A DNA stretch of 49,540 nucleotides, taken from NCBI RefSeq assembly GCF_001399685.1, contig NZ_JTHN01000014.1, forward strand, positions 1-49,540. Direction: 5' to 3'. The notes under the pieces are model-generated. The model did not search any database and was not told where the DNA came from. It saw only the letters and a program-made list of their open reading frames with translations. The position numbers were made by a program, and so were the translations under genes. The stretch is from Paenibacillus sp. A3. Its GTDB lineage: Bacteria > Bacillota > Bacilli > Paenibacillales > NBRC-103111. Positions 24,355-33,188 of the stretch are shown in pieces (the stretch's first letter is position 1; the number at the start of each line of letters is the position of its first letter).

Positions 24355-27152
24355 GCCGGGACCGAAACATTCAGCAGCACTATTTTACCCGGGACCGGGA
24401 AGGAATTTTCCGCACGAACGAAGGGTTCGATACGGTAGCGAAATCCGCCGGGCTCGATAACGGTTTTATTAAAGCGGCGCTGCATCCGTACTGCGTGTAT
24501 AAGGCGCCGCAGGAGCTGCTCGCGCGCGGAGAGGCGGACGAGAGCCGGTATCCGGAAGCGTTCGGCGTCTTCCATGCCGATAGCGGGGAGCTTGTGATCG
24601 GACGCACCGTTTACGTCAGCGCCGACTTCACCGGACAGCGGAGCGCTTTTTTCACGCATCATTACGTTGTGCCCAAGGAACGTCAAGAGGCCTTCGTACG
24701 CGAGCCGGAACGTTTGCTTGCCATTCGGGACTTCCGAAGCAGCTACGATATTCAGGACGGGAAGTCGATTCCGGAGCTGGACGAGCTGGATTACGACGCC
24801 GCGGCCAAACCGGAGAACCCGGACCGGCTGCTCGGCAGACTGAAGCTGGACCGCACCCGGTTTCAGCAGCTGCTTTGCGCCGTGATGGCGTCGCTCACGA
24901 ACAAGAAGAAGGTGTACGTCGCGCTGGACGCGGACGTGTCGGCCGGGAGCGAGGAAGCGAAACGGCTGATGGAGCTCGTCTACCGCTGCCTGCCGTATGC
25001 GATGCGCCGGCAGCTCGGATTCGTCACGTACCAGAGCGAGCCGGAAGGCAAGCAGCATTACCATGTCATGTTCGTGGAAAAAGGCAGCATCCGTCTGCCC
25101 GACCGTCAGCTTGAAAAAGATTATTTGTTCGATCTGCCGAATGAGCGGGTCCATGGTGTGGACGTGTCCGGCACCGAGCATTCGTATCTGGACTACGTCT
25201 GGGAGTACCGGGGAGATAAGGCAGGTCTGGAGCGGTTCTACGACTTTTGCGAGGAAGCGCTGCAGGACGTTGGCCATCCCGTCGCGCTCGCCGTTCCGAC
25301 CTATTCCCAGCTGAGCGAGTTGTTCCGGATCGAGCAGGGCCAGGAAGGCTTGTACGAGCAGAATCGGGCAGGCACTGTGAAGGGCATTCTTCAGTACTTG
25401 ACGGCGGAAACCGCAGGGCGGAAAAAACGGCTGAACGATCTGCTCGGCAAGCTGATCCGCAAGGAATTGATGGATGGGGACAGCGTGCCTACCGCGGAAT
25501 TCGTTACGCCGCTGCTAGATTATTACGCTTTTGCCGACGAGGGGACGAAAACGCTGCTGATCGCCAGCTTTGCGCTTTATATCCGGCGGGCGGCGTCTGC
25601 AGTCTCCGGCGATATCCGCGCGGCGGTTCCGCTGATCGACCCGCTGCGGAAGCAGAATGCGGTCTTTCTCGCCGTTCTGAAGCAGCTGCACGAGCAGCAT
25701 CCCCAGACGGCGGAGCAGTATGCAGCCTATCGGATCACGGCGAGCGGATCGGTCAAGGAGTTTTTGGAAGAAATCAAGTTTTGGCTGATGTCCGCGGATG
25801 ATTTGCTGCTGCAGCACTTTTTCCGCAATGAAGTATTGAAAAAAATGAAGCAGCTGCTCAAGGCGGAGAAATCCAGACGGATGGAAGTGGCCAAAAATAC
25901 ATACATCTACTTCGACCGTCTGCCGGAGCGCGAAGGAAAGCCGCAATTCGAAGACTTCTGCATGCAGCTCAAGCTGGAAATCCAGCTCGAATTGCTGGAG
26001 GGTCTGACCCCGACCGGACTGAGCTACGAAGACCTGCTGCAGCTTGAGTTTATGCTGGACCCGCCGCAGCCGGAGCTACTGCACAACTTGAACAGCGGCG
26101 GACGCATGACGCTGGATCTGCTGACCGCCGTGTACCGGGTGCTGACGCTGGAGCGGCGCAAGCCGTCCGATGTCGTAGCAACCATCGAGCGGCTTGGCCC
26201 GCTGGATCTGGAACGGGCGCAGGAACTGCTGAAGAAGACGCTCGGCGATAAGGTAGGACCAGAGACATTCGGCAAAATCGCCTACGCCTTCAGCCGTCCG
26301 GATGCGGGAGTCCGGGGTGGGGGCGGATACGAAGCCGGGTATGACTTCGACCGGATGCTGGAGTACGTAGCCGCTCAGACCCGGGGGACGGATACGATCT
26401 ATGAATTTATGGTATGGAGCGCGGGAGATTCCCGGTTTTCCGGCGGCTCGGGAATCGACGTTCATTACCGCGCTGCGCTGACGCGGTATTTTGACCGGCA
26501 CGATGCCAAGGCGTTCAAGAACAAGCCGATCAAGGAACTGCTGCTTGGCGTGCCGAACGAAGCGTTCGCCGCCGTGTTTAAAGACATCAAGCTGAAGCAG
26601 GACCCGGGCATCATCCAGTTTGTACTGCGGTATAAGAGAAGACTGTTTCGGCTAGGCATTCTCGTTCTTCCGCTGCTGCTTATCATCATTCTGTTGTCCA
26701 CGTTCTGGACGCCGATGATGGGATCGATTCTGCGCCCGGCGCCCACGCTCACGGTCGAGACGCTGCCGGAAAAAACGGCCCAGCCGGTTGTTACCGTAAA
26801 AGCAAGCGCGACGGACGGCGGCTACGACCCGAGCCCGAACATTTTCGTCAACGGGCAGCACGTCGGCAGCGGACAAGTATCTGCTCCCGTCGTCCTGATG
26901 ATCGGCGAGAATACGATCGAGATCAAGGCGGAGAACAAATACGGCAAAGCCAGCGAGCCGATCGTCAAAAAAGTGCAGCTCGACCTTCCGATGCAAGGTC
27001 CGCCGCTTCCGGCGAGCGGCGCATCCAAAGCCGGCGGCGCTTCCGGGGCTTCCGGCGCACAGACCTCCACCGAACCGGTCGCCGGTCCGAAGTTTACCCC
27101 TGCAAACACCAAGGGGAAGACGGAGCAGCAAATCCAATCCGGCGCCCGCTAA
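24351..27152 (+). CDS. GTPase-associated protein 1 (GAP1)-like, C-terminally membrane anchored
   Basis: A 933-residue partner of the upstream GTPase. The N-terminal pattern (QQHYFTRDREGIF, then GFDTVAKSAGL and ALHPYCVY, residues ~8-50) matches the GAP1 N-terminal domain type 2 as I recall it, followed by GAP1 middle and C-terminal helical parts up to ~750. One membrane helix lies at ~763-790 (LGILVLPLLLIIILL). Beyond it come an Ig-like beta domain (~800-880, IFVNGQHVGSG) and a Ser/Ala/Gly/Pro-rich tail, which should be outside the membrane. The start is GTG 24351, overlapping the GTPase stop by 4 nt. This is the last gene of the operon and places the GTPase at the membrane. Confidence 0.83.
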   Translation: MSRDRNIQQHYFTRDREGIFRTNEGFDTVAKSAGLDNGFIKAALHPYCVYKAPQELLARGEADESRYPEAFGVFHADSGELVIGRTVYVSADFTGQRSAFFTHHYVVPKERQEAFVREPERLLAIRDFRSSYDIQDGKSIPELDELDYDAAAKPENPDRLLGRLKLDRTRFQQLLCAVMASLTNKKKVYVALDADVSAGSEEAKRLMELVYRCLPYAMRRQLGFVTYQSEPEGKQHYHVMFVEKGSIRLPDRQLEKDYLFDLPNERVHGVDVSGTEHSYLDYVWEYRGDKAGLERFYDFCEEALQDVGHPVALAVPTYSQLSELFRIEQGQEGLYEQNRAGTVKGILQYLTAETAGRKKRLNDLLGKLIRKELMDGDSVPTAEFVTPLLDYYAFADEGTKTLLIASFALYIRRAASAVSGDIRAAVPLIDPLRKQNAVFLAVLKQLHEQHPQTAEQYAAYRITASGSVKEFLEEIKFWLMSADDLLLQHFFRNEVLKKMKQLLKAEKSRRMEVAKNTYIYFDRLPEREGKPQFEDFCMQLKLEIQLELLEGLTPTGLSYEDLLQLEFMLDPPQPELLHNLNSGGRMTLDLLTAVYRVLTLERRKPSDVVATIERLGPLDLERAQELLKKTLGDKVGPETFGKIAYAFSRPDAGVRGGGGYEAGYDFDRMLEYVAAQTRGTDTIYEFMVWSAGDSRFSGGSGIDVHYRAALTRYFDRHDAKAFKNKPIKELLLGVPNEAFAAVFKDIKLKQDPGIIQFVLRYKRRLFRLGILVLPLLLIIILLSTFWTPMMGSILRPAPTLTVETLPEKTAQPVVTVKASATDGGYDPSPNIFVNGQHVGSGQVSAPVVLMIGENTIEIKAENKYGKASEPIVKKVQLDLPMQGPPLPASGASKAGGASGASGAQTSTEPVAGPKFTPANTKGKTEQQIQSGAR

Positions 27153-27160
27153 ATCGAAGC

Positions 27161-27205
27161 AGCCTGAATCCTTTCACGACCGAAAGGGTTCAGGCTGTTG
27201 TCGTT
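27161..27205 (+). terminator. Terminator closing the tubulin/GTPase operon
   Basis: AGCCTGAATCCTTTC and GAAAGGGTTCAGGCT form a 15-bp stem with one G-U pair, followed by the moderately T-rich GTTGTCGTTT. It separates the operon from the convergent flippase gene. Confidence 0.7.
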
Positions 27206-27222
27206 TCCGGCGCTGCGCCTCG

Positions 27223-28722
27223 TTACTTTTGACGCGTTAGCGCGACAAGCGCAACGTAACCGGCGGAGCAAGCAAACGTCAGAAGCATGAGCGTTAGCTG
27301 CAGAGGCATTCCGGAGAAGCCCGCGGCGGGCAGCAGCCGGCCTCCCCAAAGCGTGACGACGCTGGTCAGCAGCAGCAGGACGGCGGTGTTCATGACAAGC
27401 GTCTTCCCGGAGAAGGATAGCTGCAGATCGCGGCGGAGTACGTTAAGATTCCACAGTACCGGAATTATTTCAAACAGCAGCACGCCCGCCGCGATCCCGG
27501 TATAGCCCCATCCGGGAATCCCGGTCAATACGTAAAGCATGATCATGGAGCAGGCAATGCCAACGAGAATGCTGCGCATCGGCTCTTTTCTCCGGCCGAC
27601 GGACCACAGAATACTTATCGTCACTTCTCGCAGTCCCGCAAGCAGCGGACAGAGCGAAAGCAAGCGAATCGCTGCGGCAAGCTTCTCTTGGTCGAACAGC
27701 AGGCGCGCCAGTTCTTCGGCGAAGGTAAACAGGAAGAGCGCCGCGCTGATCCCCCATAACATGCTTAGGTTTAGAGCCTTGCCGATTCTCCGGAAGGCGC
27801 GGTCGAACTGTCGTGCCTGCCAATCGGCGGCGATTTTGGGGGAGAGCGTATGGGTGAGCGAAAACGTGATCAAGGTCGGGATATAGACGATCGTCATCGC
27901 CATGCCCGTCATCTCGCCGAATATGGCAAGTGCTTGTCCCGACGAAAGTCCGGAGGCCTGGAGCCGCATCGGAACGATGGACGCTTCAAGGAAATCCGAC
28001 AAAGGGATGATGAGCCGGGTGGCCGTCAAGGCAAGTGCCGTATGCGCGAACAAGCGCAGACTGCGATCCGGCTCTGCTTGGCCTGAGATAGCATTCGCGG
28101 AAGAAGACTGTGAATGGCGAAGCAGCATCACAAGCAGGAAAGCCAAGGCGCAGCCGGCCCCCGTCGATGCGCCCAGTGCAGCCGTGCCCAAAGCTTGCGG
28201 CATGCTGAGACTCGTGCCGATCGAGAGGAGCAGCAGGATGCTCCCGACCCGGACCGATTGCTCGACGAGTTCGGAGACGGCGATAGCCCCGAACGCTTCC
28301 AAGCCTTGAAGATACCCGCGAAGCAGGCTTAGCAGCGGAACGAGCCACAGCGCCGGCAAGAACATGCGAATCGCCAACTCCAACTTCCCGTTGCCGAGCC
28401 GAAGTGAAATTTCGTTCGTGAACAGGAAGAAGCCTGTGCACAGCAGCGTACATACCCCGATGTAGAGCACGGACATGTTGCGGTAAATCCGCCAACCGTT
28501 TCGGGCGTTTTTGGCGGTGGACAAGGTTAGCGCCATAGGCATGCCACCGGTGAGCAAGGTCAGGACGAGGCCGTAAAACGAGTAGGCAATCTGGTATAAG
28601 CCTACTCCTTCCGGACCCAAATAACGAAATAACGGAATGCGGAGGAGCAGCCCGAGCAATTTCACAATTAACATTGCGCTTGTCCGAAGCGCCATCTGTT
28701 TAAATATCGGGGGCAGAATCAT
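27223..28722 (-). CDS. SpoVB/MOP-superfamily polysaccharide flippase
   Basis: A ~499-residue protein with about 14 membrane helices. The start (FKQMALRTSAMLIVKLLGLLLRIPL) and RYLGPEGVGLYQIAYSFYG are typical of the SpoVB/YtgP branch of the MVF/PST flippases, which move lipid-linked oligosaccharides across the membrane; SpoVB itself is needed for spore cortex synthesis in Bacillus subtilis. I chose ATG 28722 (GAGGTG, 9-nt spacing); GTG and ATG codons up to 28734 are alternatives. A sigma-E-like promoter lies upstream. Paralogues differ little in length, so spoVB identity is not assigned. Confidence 0.85.
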   Translation of the reverse strand: MILPPIFKQMALRTSAMLIVKLLGLLLRIPLFRYLGPEGVGLYQIAYSFYGLVLTLLTGGMPMALTLSTAKNARNGWRIYRNMSVLYIGVCTLLCTGFFLFTNEISLRLGNGKLELAIRMFLPALWLVPLLSLLRGYLQGLEAFGAIAVSELVEQSVRVGSILLLLSIGTSLSMPQALGTAALGASTGAGCALAFLLVMLLRHSQSSSANAISGQAEPDRSLRLFAHTALALTATRLIIPLSDFLEASIVPMRLQASGLSSGQALAIFGEMTGMAMTIVYIPTLITFSLTHTLSPKIAADWQARQFDRAFRRIGKALNLSMLWGISAALFLFTFAEELARLLFDQEKLAAAIRLLSLCPLLAGLREVTISILWSVGRRKEPMRSILVGIACSMIMLYVLTGIPGWGYTGIAAGVLLFEIIPVLWNLNVLRRDLQLSFSGKTLVMNTAVLLLLTSVVTLWGGRLLPAAGFSGMPLQLTLMLLTFACSAGYVALVALTRQK

Positions 28723-28766
28723 CCGCATCACCACCTCGGCCGGACGGAAAAGTGTTGTCCACTTTC

Positions 28767-28796
28767 ATCTTATGTCCGAGGCGGCGGCCGTATGAT
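28767..28796 (-). promoter_or_regulatory. Candidate sigma-E promoter of the flippase gene
   Basis: On the minus strand TCATACG, a 14-nt spacer and CATAAGAT resemble the sigma-E consensus (kmATATT-14-CATACAMT). The ATA of the -35 and 6 of 8 bases of the -10 match. Mother-cell expression would fit a SpoVB role. Confidence 0.4.
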
Positions 28797-28800
28797 TTCT

Positions 28801-29907
28801 CTAATCGGCGATATGAATCAGTACAAAGTGGGTGTAATTTTCCCAGCCCAGATCAAACGGAACGTGGTAACGGTCAGTCGTGTGGCAGTTGATCAAGGGC
28901 AGTCCCCGCTCATCCTTGCCCACAACGACGGCAAAATGGTCTACGTCGTTATTGTACATATAAGCAATCAGGTCGCCGGGCTGCAGCTTGGACCAGATGG
29001 CGGGCGCCGAAGGGCCGCGCACGATTTGATCGAAGGTGCCGCTGCCAACGATTTTCCCGTAACCGGAATAAAGGAGAAACGACTTTAAAGCGTCGGTGCT
29101 TACCCATGCCCGGCTCCCGTTGCCGGCGCTGTATCTCCACGTATGCGTCATGGGCAGCCCACCGCCTTCGGCCGGATCGCCGATGACTTGGGAAACGAAG
29201 TTCGTACAGTCTCCGCCTATGCCGGTATAATCGCGGTATTTCGGATTGTAACGGTTATCGTTTCCGGCCCCCCATGCCGACCCGGCGTACTTATCGGCAT
29301 ACGCCACGGCTTTCTCGCGGTTATATCGCCTCTTTTGCGGTGACTTAGATACCGTATCGGACTTCAGGCTCTCGGTTTCCGGCTCCGATTCGATTGAAGA
29401 ACGGTAAAACCATGCATCGTCCGAATCGATGTCGAGCGGATCGAGATACCATTCTTTAAGTACCCGCAGCTGCCCGTTTTCTTTTTTCAAGGTAAGAACG
29501 TGCCGTGTTCCGAGCCCGAACTCGGCCGGCGTTTTGCTCCCCGGGGCATACGAATAAGTGACTTTCAGCCTGTGCACGAGCGATACTTTGATCAGCGAAT
29601 CGGTCGGCCTGATACGAAAGATCTTTAGCGTCCCTTCGGCGGCATGAACGATGATGTCTCTTTTGTTGGCCCAGGCCTGAAAATAAGCCTTCCGTTTCTT
29701 TTCAAGATACAGGGCTTGTTGGCTGGTTGGCACCTTTTCGAAATAAAAGGTATCGATCGGCACGTCCCGGATTAGAAATTCCGATCGGGCTCGGTATAAT
29801 TCCGTAAGAAAATTGCGGATTTCCTCGGTTTCCGACGAAGGCTCGGCGCTGGCTTGAAACGGGCCCAACATCAGCGATAAGACAATAATCCAAGCGATAC
29901 GGCGCAT
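28801..29907 (-). CDS. Secreted amidase-domain protein (Amidase_6-like)
   Basis: The 368-residue product starts with a signal peptide (RRIAWIIVLSLMLGPFQASA, cleavage near residue 22). The C-terminal ~170 residues carry the Amidase_6-type cysteine-peptidase pattern: AVAYADKYAG, then the catalytic Cys in GGDCTNFVSQ and a His in VDHFAVVVGKDE. The middle ~120 residues resemble a small beta domain. These enzymes are predicted to act on peptidoglycan peptides or other amides outside the cell. GGAGGGAACGGC precedes ATG 29907. It lies upstream of, and in the same direction as, the flippase, with a 78-nt gap and probably its own promoter. Confidence 0.82.
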   Translation of the reverse strand: MRRIAWIIVLSLMLGPFQASAEPSSETEEIRNFLTELYRARSEFLIRDVPIDTFYFEKVPTSQQALYLEKKRKAYFQAWANKRDIIVHAAEGTLKIFRIRPTDSLIKVSLVHRLKVTYSYAPGSKTPAEFGLGTRHVLTLKKENGQLRVLKEWYLDPLDIDSDDAWFYRSSIESEPETESLKSDTVSKSPQKRRYNREKAVAYADKYAGSAWGAGNDNRYNPKYRDYTGIGGDCTNFVSQVIGDPAEGGGLPMTHTWRYSAGNGSRAWVSTDALKSFLLYSGYGKIVGSGTFDQIVRGPSAPAIWSKLQPGDLIAYMYNNDVDHFAVVVGKDERGLPLINCHTTDRYHVPFDLGWENYTHFVLIHIAD

Positions 29908-30168
29908 GCCGTTCCCTCCATCCCATCACACATTCAATCCCGCATTAGTATGAGAAAAATCCGGGAAAACATACTTCCTTTTACTTGGCTTGCCGTTTTC
30001 CGGGAAACAGCGCTTGCGAAAACGAGCGAAGGAAACACCATGCGAACGGGACTTTAAGAAAGGGTTAAGAAACTTGTTGACAAATTGTAATATTATTTTA
30101 AGCTTATTTTAATGATCGTAATTTATCCTATTAGTAACTAGTAAAATATGATGTAGGACGGTGTGAGG

Positions 30169-30396
30169 ATGAAAGTTTTTGTAACCATTCAAAACAAACA
30201 GATCCCCGTTTTCGCCGACAACTTGAATAAAAAAACATTGAAGCTCCTCAAGCTGGCGCTGGATAAAAAGGTAGAAAACGGAAGACAGACGCTGAAAAAA
30301 TGTCTCCAAACATTAATCAGCATTGAAGTGATCGGCTGCGAGGCCATTTTGCATTCGTTTAACGAAAAAGATTCGCTTGCCTTGTCTCTCTACTAA
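30169..30396 (+). CDS. Hypothetical 75-residue protein
   Basis: A compact mixed alpha/beta product (KVFVTIQNKQIPVFADNLNKK, then a basic helix, then IEVIGCEAILHSF). No family is recognised. The upstream region is AT-rich and has a perfect -35 hexamer, TTGACA, at 30077-30082, but I see no convincing -10 at normal spacing. ATG 30169 has AGGA 10 nt upstream; GTG 30163 is an alternative. The terminator begins inside the last codons, the economical design of a real short transcript. It converges with the AraC gene. Confidence 0.6.
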   Translation: MKVFVTIQNKQIPVFADNLNKKTLKLLKLALDKKVENGRQTLKKCLQTLISIEVIGCEAILHSFNEKDSLALSLY

Positions 30397-30414
30397 ACAA
30401 GAGAGACTTTTTTT
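30384..30414 (+). terminator. Intrinsic terminator overlapping the stop of the 75-residue gene
   Basis: GTCTCTC and GAGAGAC form a perfect 7-bp stem followed by seven T. The stop codon lies in the loop. Confidence 0.85.
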
Positions 30415-31219
30415 ATTCCCGGCGTTCGCCGCTTCGGTAAGCGCCCGGGGAAATGCCGAACTTGTCCTTGAATACACGGTGAAAATATGAATATCCCCCG
30501 AACCCGCAGCTTTCGGCAATTTGTTCGAGCGTCATGGCGGTATATTTCATCCGTTCCAGAGCGGCGGCCAGCCGGATTTCGAGCGCATATTCCAGCATTG
30601 TCTTGCCATAGCATTCCTTAAACAGATGAACCGCCCGGGATACGCTGAGCCCTGCCTGACGCGCGGCATCCTCTACCTTGAACGTCGAAGTGGCATGCTC
30701 CTCCACGAACCGCTTCATCCGAAGCGCCGTAAAGGACCGGCCGTAGGAGGGGGCGCTTTCCGTCGCCGCGCGGTCGAGAGACAGGCAAAGGGCTTGCAGC
30801 AAGCAGCCGACGAGCTCGCCGGTCTGCTTGTCCGCCGGGCGCTGCTTTTCAATAATCAAGTGCCGCCAAAGCGCCAGCAACTGCTCTCCCGGATCGATTC
30901 GCGAGAGCGTCGGTTTGTCTCCGCGTTTCCACCATTGGTCCATCCAACGGCCCCCGCAGATCAAGTAGTAATCCCCGCTGGAAATCGTTCTTCCCTTGGA
31001 CGTCGTTTCGTATTCGTCTACGAATAGCTCGTAGGTTCTTCCGGGATTCAGCAGCAGCAGATCCCCTTGTCCGAGCCGGTGCGTTTTGCCGTCGATCACC
31101 GCCTCGCTGGCCCCTTCCGTCTGCAACCGGAACAAGTAGAGCGGCAGTCCGGTTTTATAATGGGTATGAAACCGCTGCGCATGATACGAATAACCGCATG
31201 TGAACACTTCCGCTTCCAT
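30413..31219 (-). CDS. AraC-family transcriptional regulator
   Basis: This 268-residue regulator has an N-terminal cupin-like sensing domain (residues ~10-95; HRLGQGDLLLLNPGRTYEL is the typical strand-turn-strand) and a C-terminal AraC-type DNA-binding domain (~170-262) with two helix-turn-helix units (VEDAARQAGLSVSRAVHLFK and LEQIAESCGFGGYSYFHRVFK). The ATG at 31219 follows GGAGAG. It is divergent from the sugar isomerase and dehydrogenase pair, so it most likely controls them in response to a sugar or sugar derivative. A TATAAT on the minus strand at 31270-31275 may serve as its -10. Confidence 0.88.
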   Translation of the reverse strand: MEAEVFTCGYSYHAQRFHTHYKTGLPLYLFRLQTEGASEAVIDGKTHRLGQGDLLLLNPGRTYELFVDEYETTSKGRTISSGDYYLICGGRWMDQWWKRGDKPTLSRIDPGEQLLALWRHLIIEKQRPADKQTGELVGCLLQALCLSLDRAATESAPSYGRSFTALRMKRFVEEHATSTFKVEDAARQAGLSVSRAVHLFKECYGKTMLEYALEIRLAAALERMKYTAMTLEQIAESCGFGGYSYFHRVFKDKFGISPGAYRSGERRE

Positions 31220-31306
31220 CGCCGTCTCTCCGCTTCGTAAAAAGTTATAGCAAAATTGTTGATGTTACGATTATATCGTTTATGTTCATTTTAGGCTATT
31301 CTCGTG

Positions 31307-31312
31307 TATGAT
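31307..31312 (+). promoter_or_regulatory. Candidate -10 of the isomerase-dehydrogenase operon
   Basis: TATGAT lies 45 nt upstream of ATG 31357. The -35 region (TTCATT at 31285) is poor, as expected for a promoter that needs an AraC-type activator. Confidence 0.4.
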
Positions 31313-31356
31313 GAAAGCAAATAAGCAAGCTATTCCTAAATCAGGGAGTGTTCACG

Positions 31357-32130
31357 ATGAGAAGAATGGGCATCGGGCTTCAGCTTTACACATTGCGGGA
31401 TGAAACCGCCGCCGATTTCCGCGGCACGTTGAGGAAAGTAGCCGAGCTCGGCTACGAAGGCGTCGAATTTGCCGGATACGGCGGTTTGGCGAAGGAAGAG
31501 CTGAGAGATTTGCTTCAGGAGCTTGGACTTAAAGCGATTGGCAGCCATGTCGGCTTGCAGCAGCTGCGGGACGATCTGCAGGGCCAAATCGATTATTTAA
31601 AAACGATCGGCGGACAATATTTGATTTGTCCTTATGTGGCCGAGGAAGATCGCCGTACCGAAGAGGATTGGAAATCGCTGTTTGCTTTTCTGCAAGAAAC
31701 GGGAGCGGCAGTGCGCAAGCAGGGGCTTATTTTCGCCTATCACAACCATGCTTTCGAATTCGAGATGAACGTCGGCAGCTCTTATGTATTCGACGCGATG
31801 TACGAAACGACTTCTCCCGAAGCGGTGCAAGTCGAAATGGACGTCTGCTGGGTGCAGTTCGCCGGACAGGACCCGCTGGCGTATATTCCGAAATACGCCG
31901 GCCGTCTGCCGCTGCTGCACTTGAAAGATTTCGGCAAAGACGATAACGGGCAGATGAAAACGATGGAGCTCGGTTTAGGGGTTGTCGACCTGCCTAAGGT
32001 CATCGCCGCCGCGTCCGAAGCAGGGGTCGGATGGCTCGTCGTAGAGCAGGACGTATGCCAGAAGCCTCCGCTGCAAAGCGTGGCGAACAGCTTGCAGTGG
32101 GTGAAAACGAACTATTTGCAACATATTTAA
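31357..32130 (+). CDS. Sugar phosphate isomerase/epimerase (xylose isomerase-like TIM barrel)
   Basis: A 257-residue TIM barrel of the AP endonuclease 2/xylose isomerase-like family. Visible metal and catalytic positions are in GVEFAGYGG, HNHAFEFEM, EMDVCWVQFAG, LLHLKDFG and WLVVEQD, with the family's Glu, His and Asp ligands. Relatives epimerise or isomerise keto sugars and inositol derivatives; the substrate is unknown. AGGGAG lies 8 nt before ATG 31357, better than a GTG at 31348. It is followed by a Gfo/Idh/MocA dehydrogenase, a frequent partner in sugar or inositol catabolism. Confidence 0.87.
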   Translation: MRRMGIGLQLYTLRDETAADFRGTLRKVAELGYEGVEFAGYGGLAKEELRDLLQELGLKAIGSHVGLQQLRDDLQGQIDYLKTIGGQYLICPYVAEEDRRTEEDWKSLFAFLQETGAAVRKQGLIFAYHNHAFEFEMNVGSSYVFDAMYETTSPEAVQVEMDVCWVQFAGQDPLAYIPKYAGRLPLLHLKDFGKDDNGQMKTMELGLGVVDLPKVIAAASEAGVGWLVVEQDVCQKPPLQSVANSLQWVKTNYLQHI

Positions 32131-32159
32131 TTTAACAAACCGAAGGAGCATTGAATTCC

Positions 32160-33179
32160 ATGAGCAAATTGAGAGTGGCCGTGATCGGTTGCGGCGCCAT
32201 TTCCAAACACCGTCATATTCCCGAGTACGCCGTAAATCCTCATGCGGAGCTGGTCGCTTTTTGCGATCCGGTTCAGGAGAGAGCCGAGCATTACGCCGGG
32301 CAGTACGGAGCAAAAGCTTACACCGATTATGAAACGCTGCTGCGCGAGATAAAACCCGATGCGGTGAGCGTGTGCACCCCGAATGCTCTGCATGCTCCGG
32401 TATCGATTGCCGCAGCAAAAGCCGGCGCGCATGTGCTGGTCGAAAAGCCGATGGCTGCGACGGAAGAAGAAGCGCTGGCGATGATCGAAGCGGCGAAGGA
32501 GAACGGCGTTTATTTGATGGTCGGCCACAACCAGCGGCTGATGCCTCATCATATGAAGGCCAAGCAGATTTTGAACGCGGGCGCTCTAGGCAAAGTGCTG
32601 ACGTTCCGTACTTCATTTGGACACCCGGGACCAGAAAGCTGGAGCGTCGACGGCCGGGATAGCTGGTTTTTTCGCAAGGATGAAGCGATTATGGGCGCCA
32701 TGGGCGATCTGGGCGTGCATAAATCGGACCTGATCCGCTGGCTGCTCGATGACGAGGTGGCGGATGTCGCCGGCTTTATCGGCACGCTCGACAAAGCGGG
32801 AACGGACGTTGACGATAACGCGGCCTGCGTGCTTCGCATGAAGAGCGGCATCATCGGAACGCTTGTCGCAAGCTGGACCTATTACCAAGGCGGGGACAAC
32901 AGCACGGTGCTCTGGTGCGAGAACGGCATCATGAAAATCGATACGCATCCGGACGATCAAATTATCGTGGAGCTCCGCAACGGTTCGATCGAGCGCCATA
33001 AGGTGGGCGCCATCGCGACCAACGAGAAGCAGACGGTCAGCGGCGTGATCGACGCGTTCGTGGAATCGATCGTGACGAAAACCCCGCCGAGCATTTCGGG
33101 GGAAGAAGGCATGCGTTCGCTGAAGGTGATTTTGGCGGCGTTCGAATCGCAGGCTACAGGCCAGGTCGTCAGGCTGTAA
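32160..33179 (+). CDS. Gfo/Idh/MocA family NAD(P)-dependent oxidoreductase
   Basis: The product is 339 residues. An N-terminal Rossmann fold (AVIGCGAISKHRHIPEYAVN) binds NAD(P), and the family signature EKPMA sits near residue 95. Its Lys, together with the downstream segment MGAMGDLGVHKSDLIRWL, shapes the active site for sugar alcohol or sugar oxidation. AAGGAG lies 11 nt before ATG 32160; a TTG at 32151 is too close to it. It forms an operon with the isomerase 29 nt upstream and ends at a terminator. It probably oxidises the same sugar that the isomerase handles. Confidence 0.9.
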   Translation: MSKLRVAVIGCGAISKHRHIPEYAVNPHAELVAFCDPVQERAEHYAGQYGAKAYTDYETLLREIKPDAVSVCTPNALHAPVSIAAAKAGAHVLVEKPMAATEEEALAMIEAAKENGVYLMVGHNQRLMPHHMKAKQILNAGALGKVLTFRTSFGHPGPESWSVDGRDSWFFRKDEAIMGAMGDLGVHKSDLIRWLLDDEVADVAGFIGTLDKAGTDVDDNAACVLRMKSGIIGTLVASWTYYQGGDNSTVLWCENGIMKIDTHPDDQIIVELRNGSIERHKVGAIATNEKQTVSGVIDAFVESIVTKTPPSISGEEGMRSLKVILAAFESQATGQVVRL

Positions 33180-33188
33180 TAATGAAAC

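Noticed and set aside
32860..32920. Possible frameshift in the Gfo/Idh gene
   Set aside because: The frame is continuous from start to stop with family motifs throughout.
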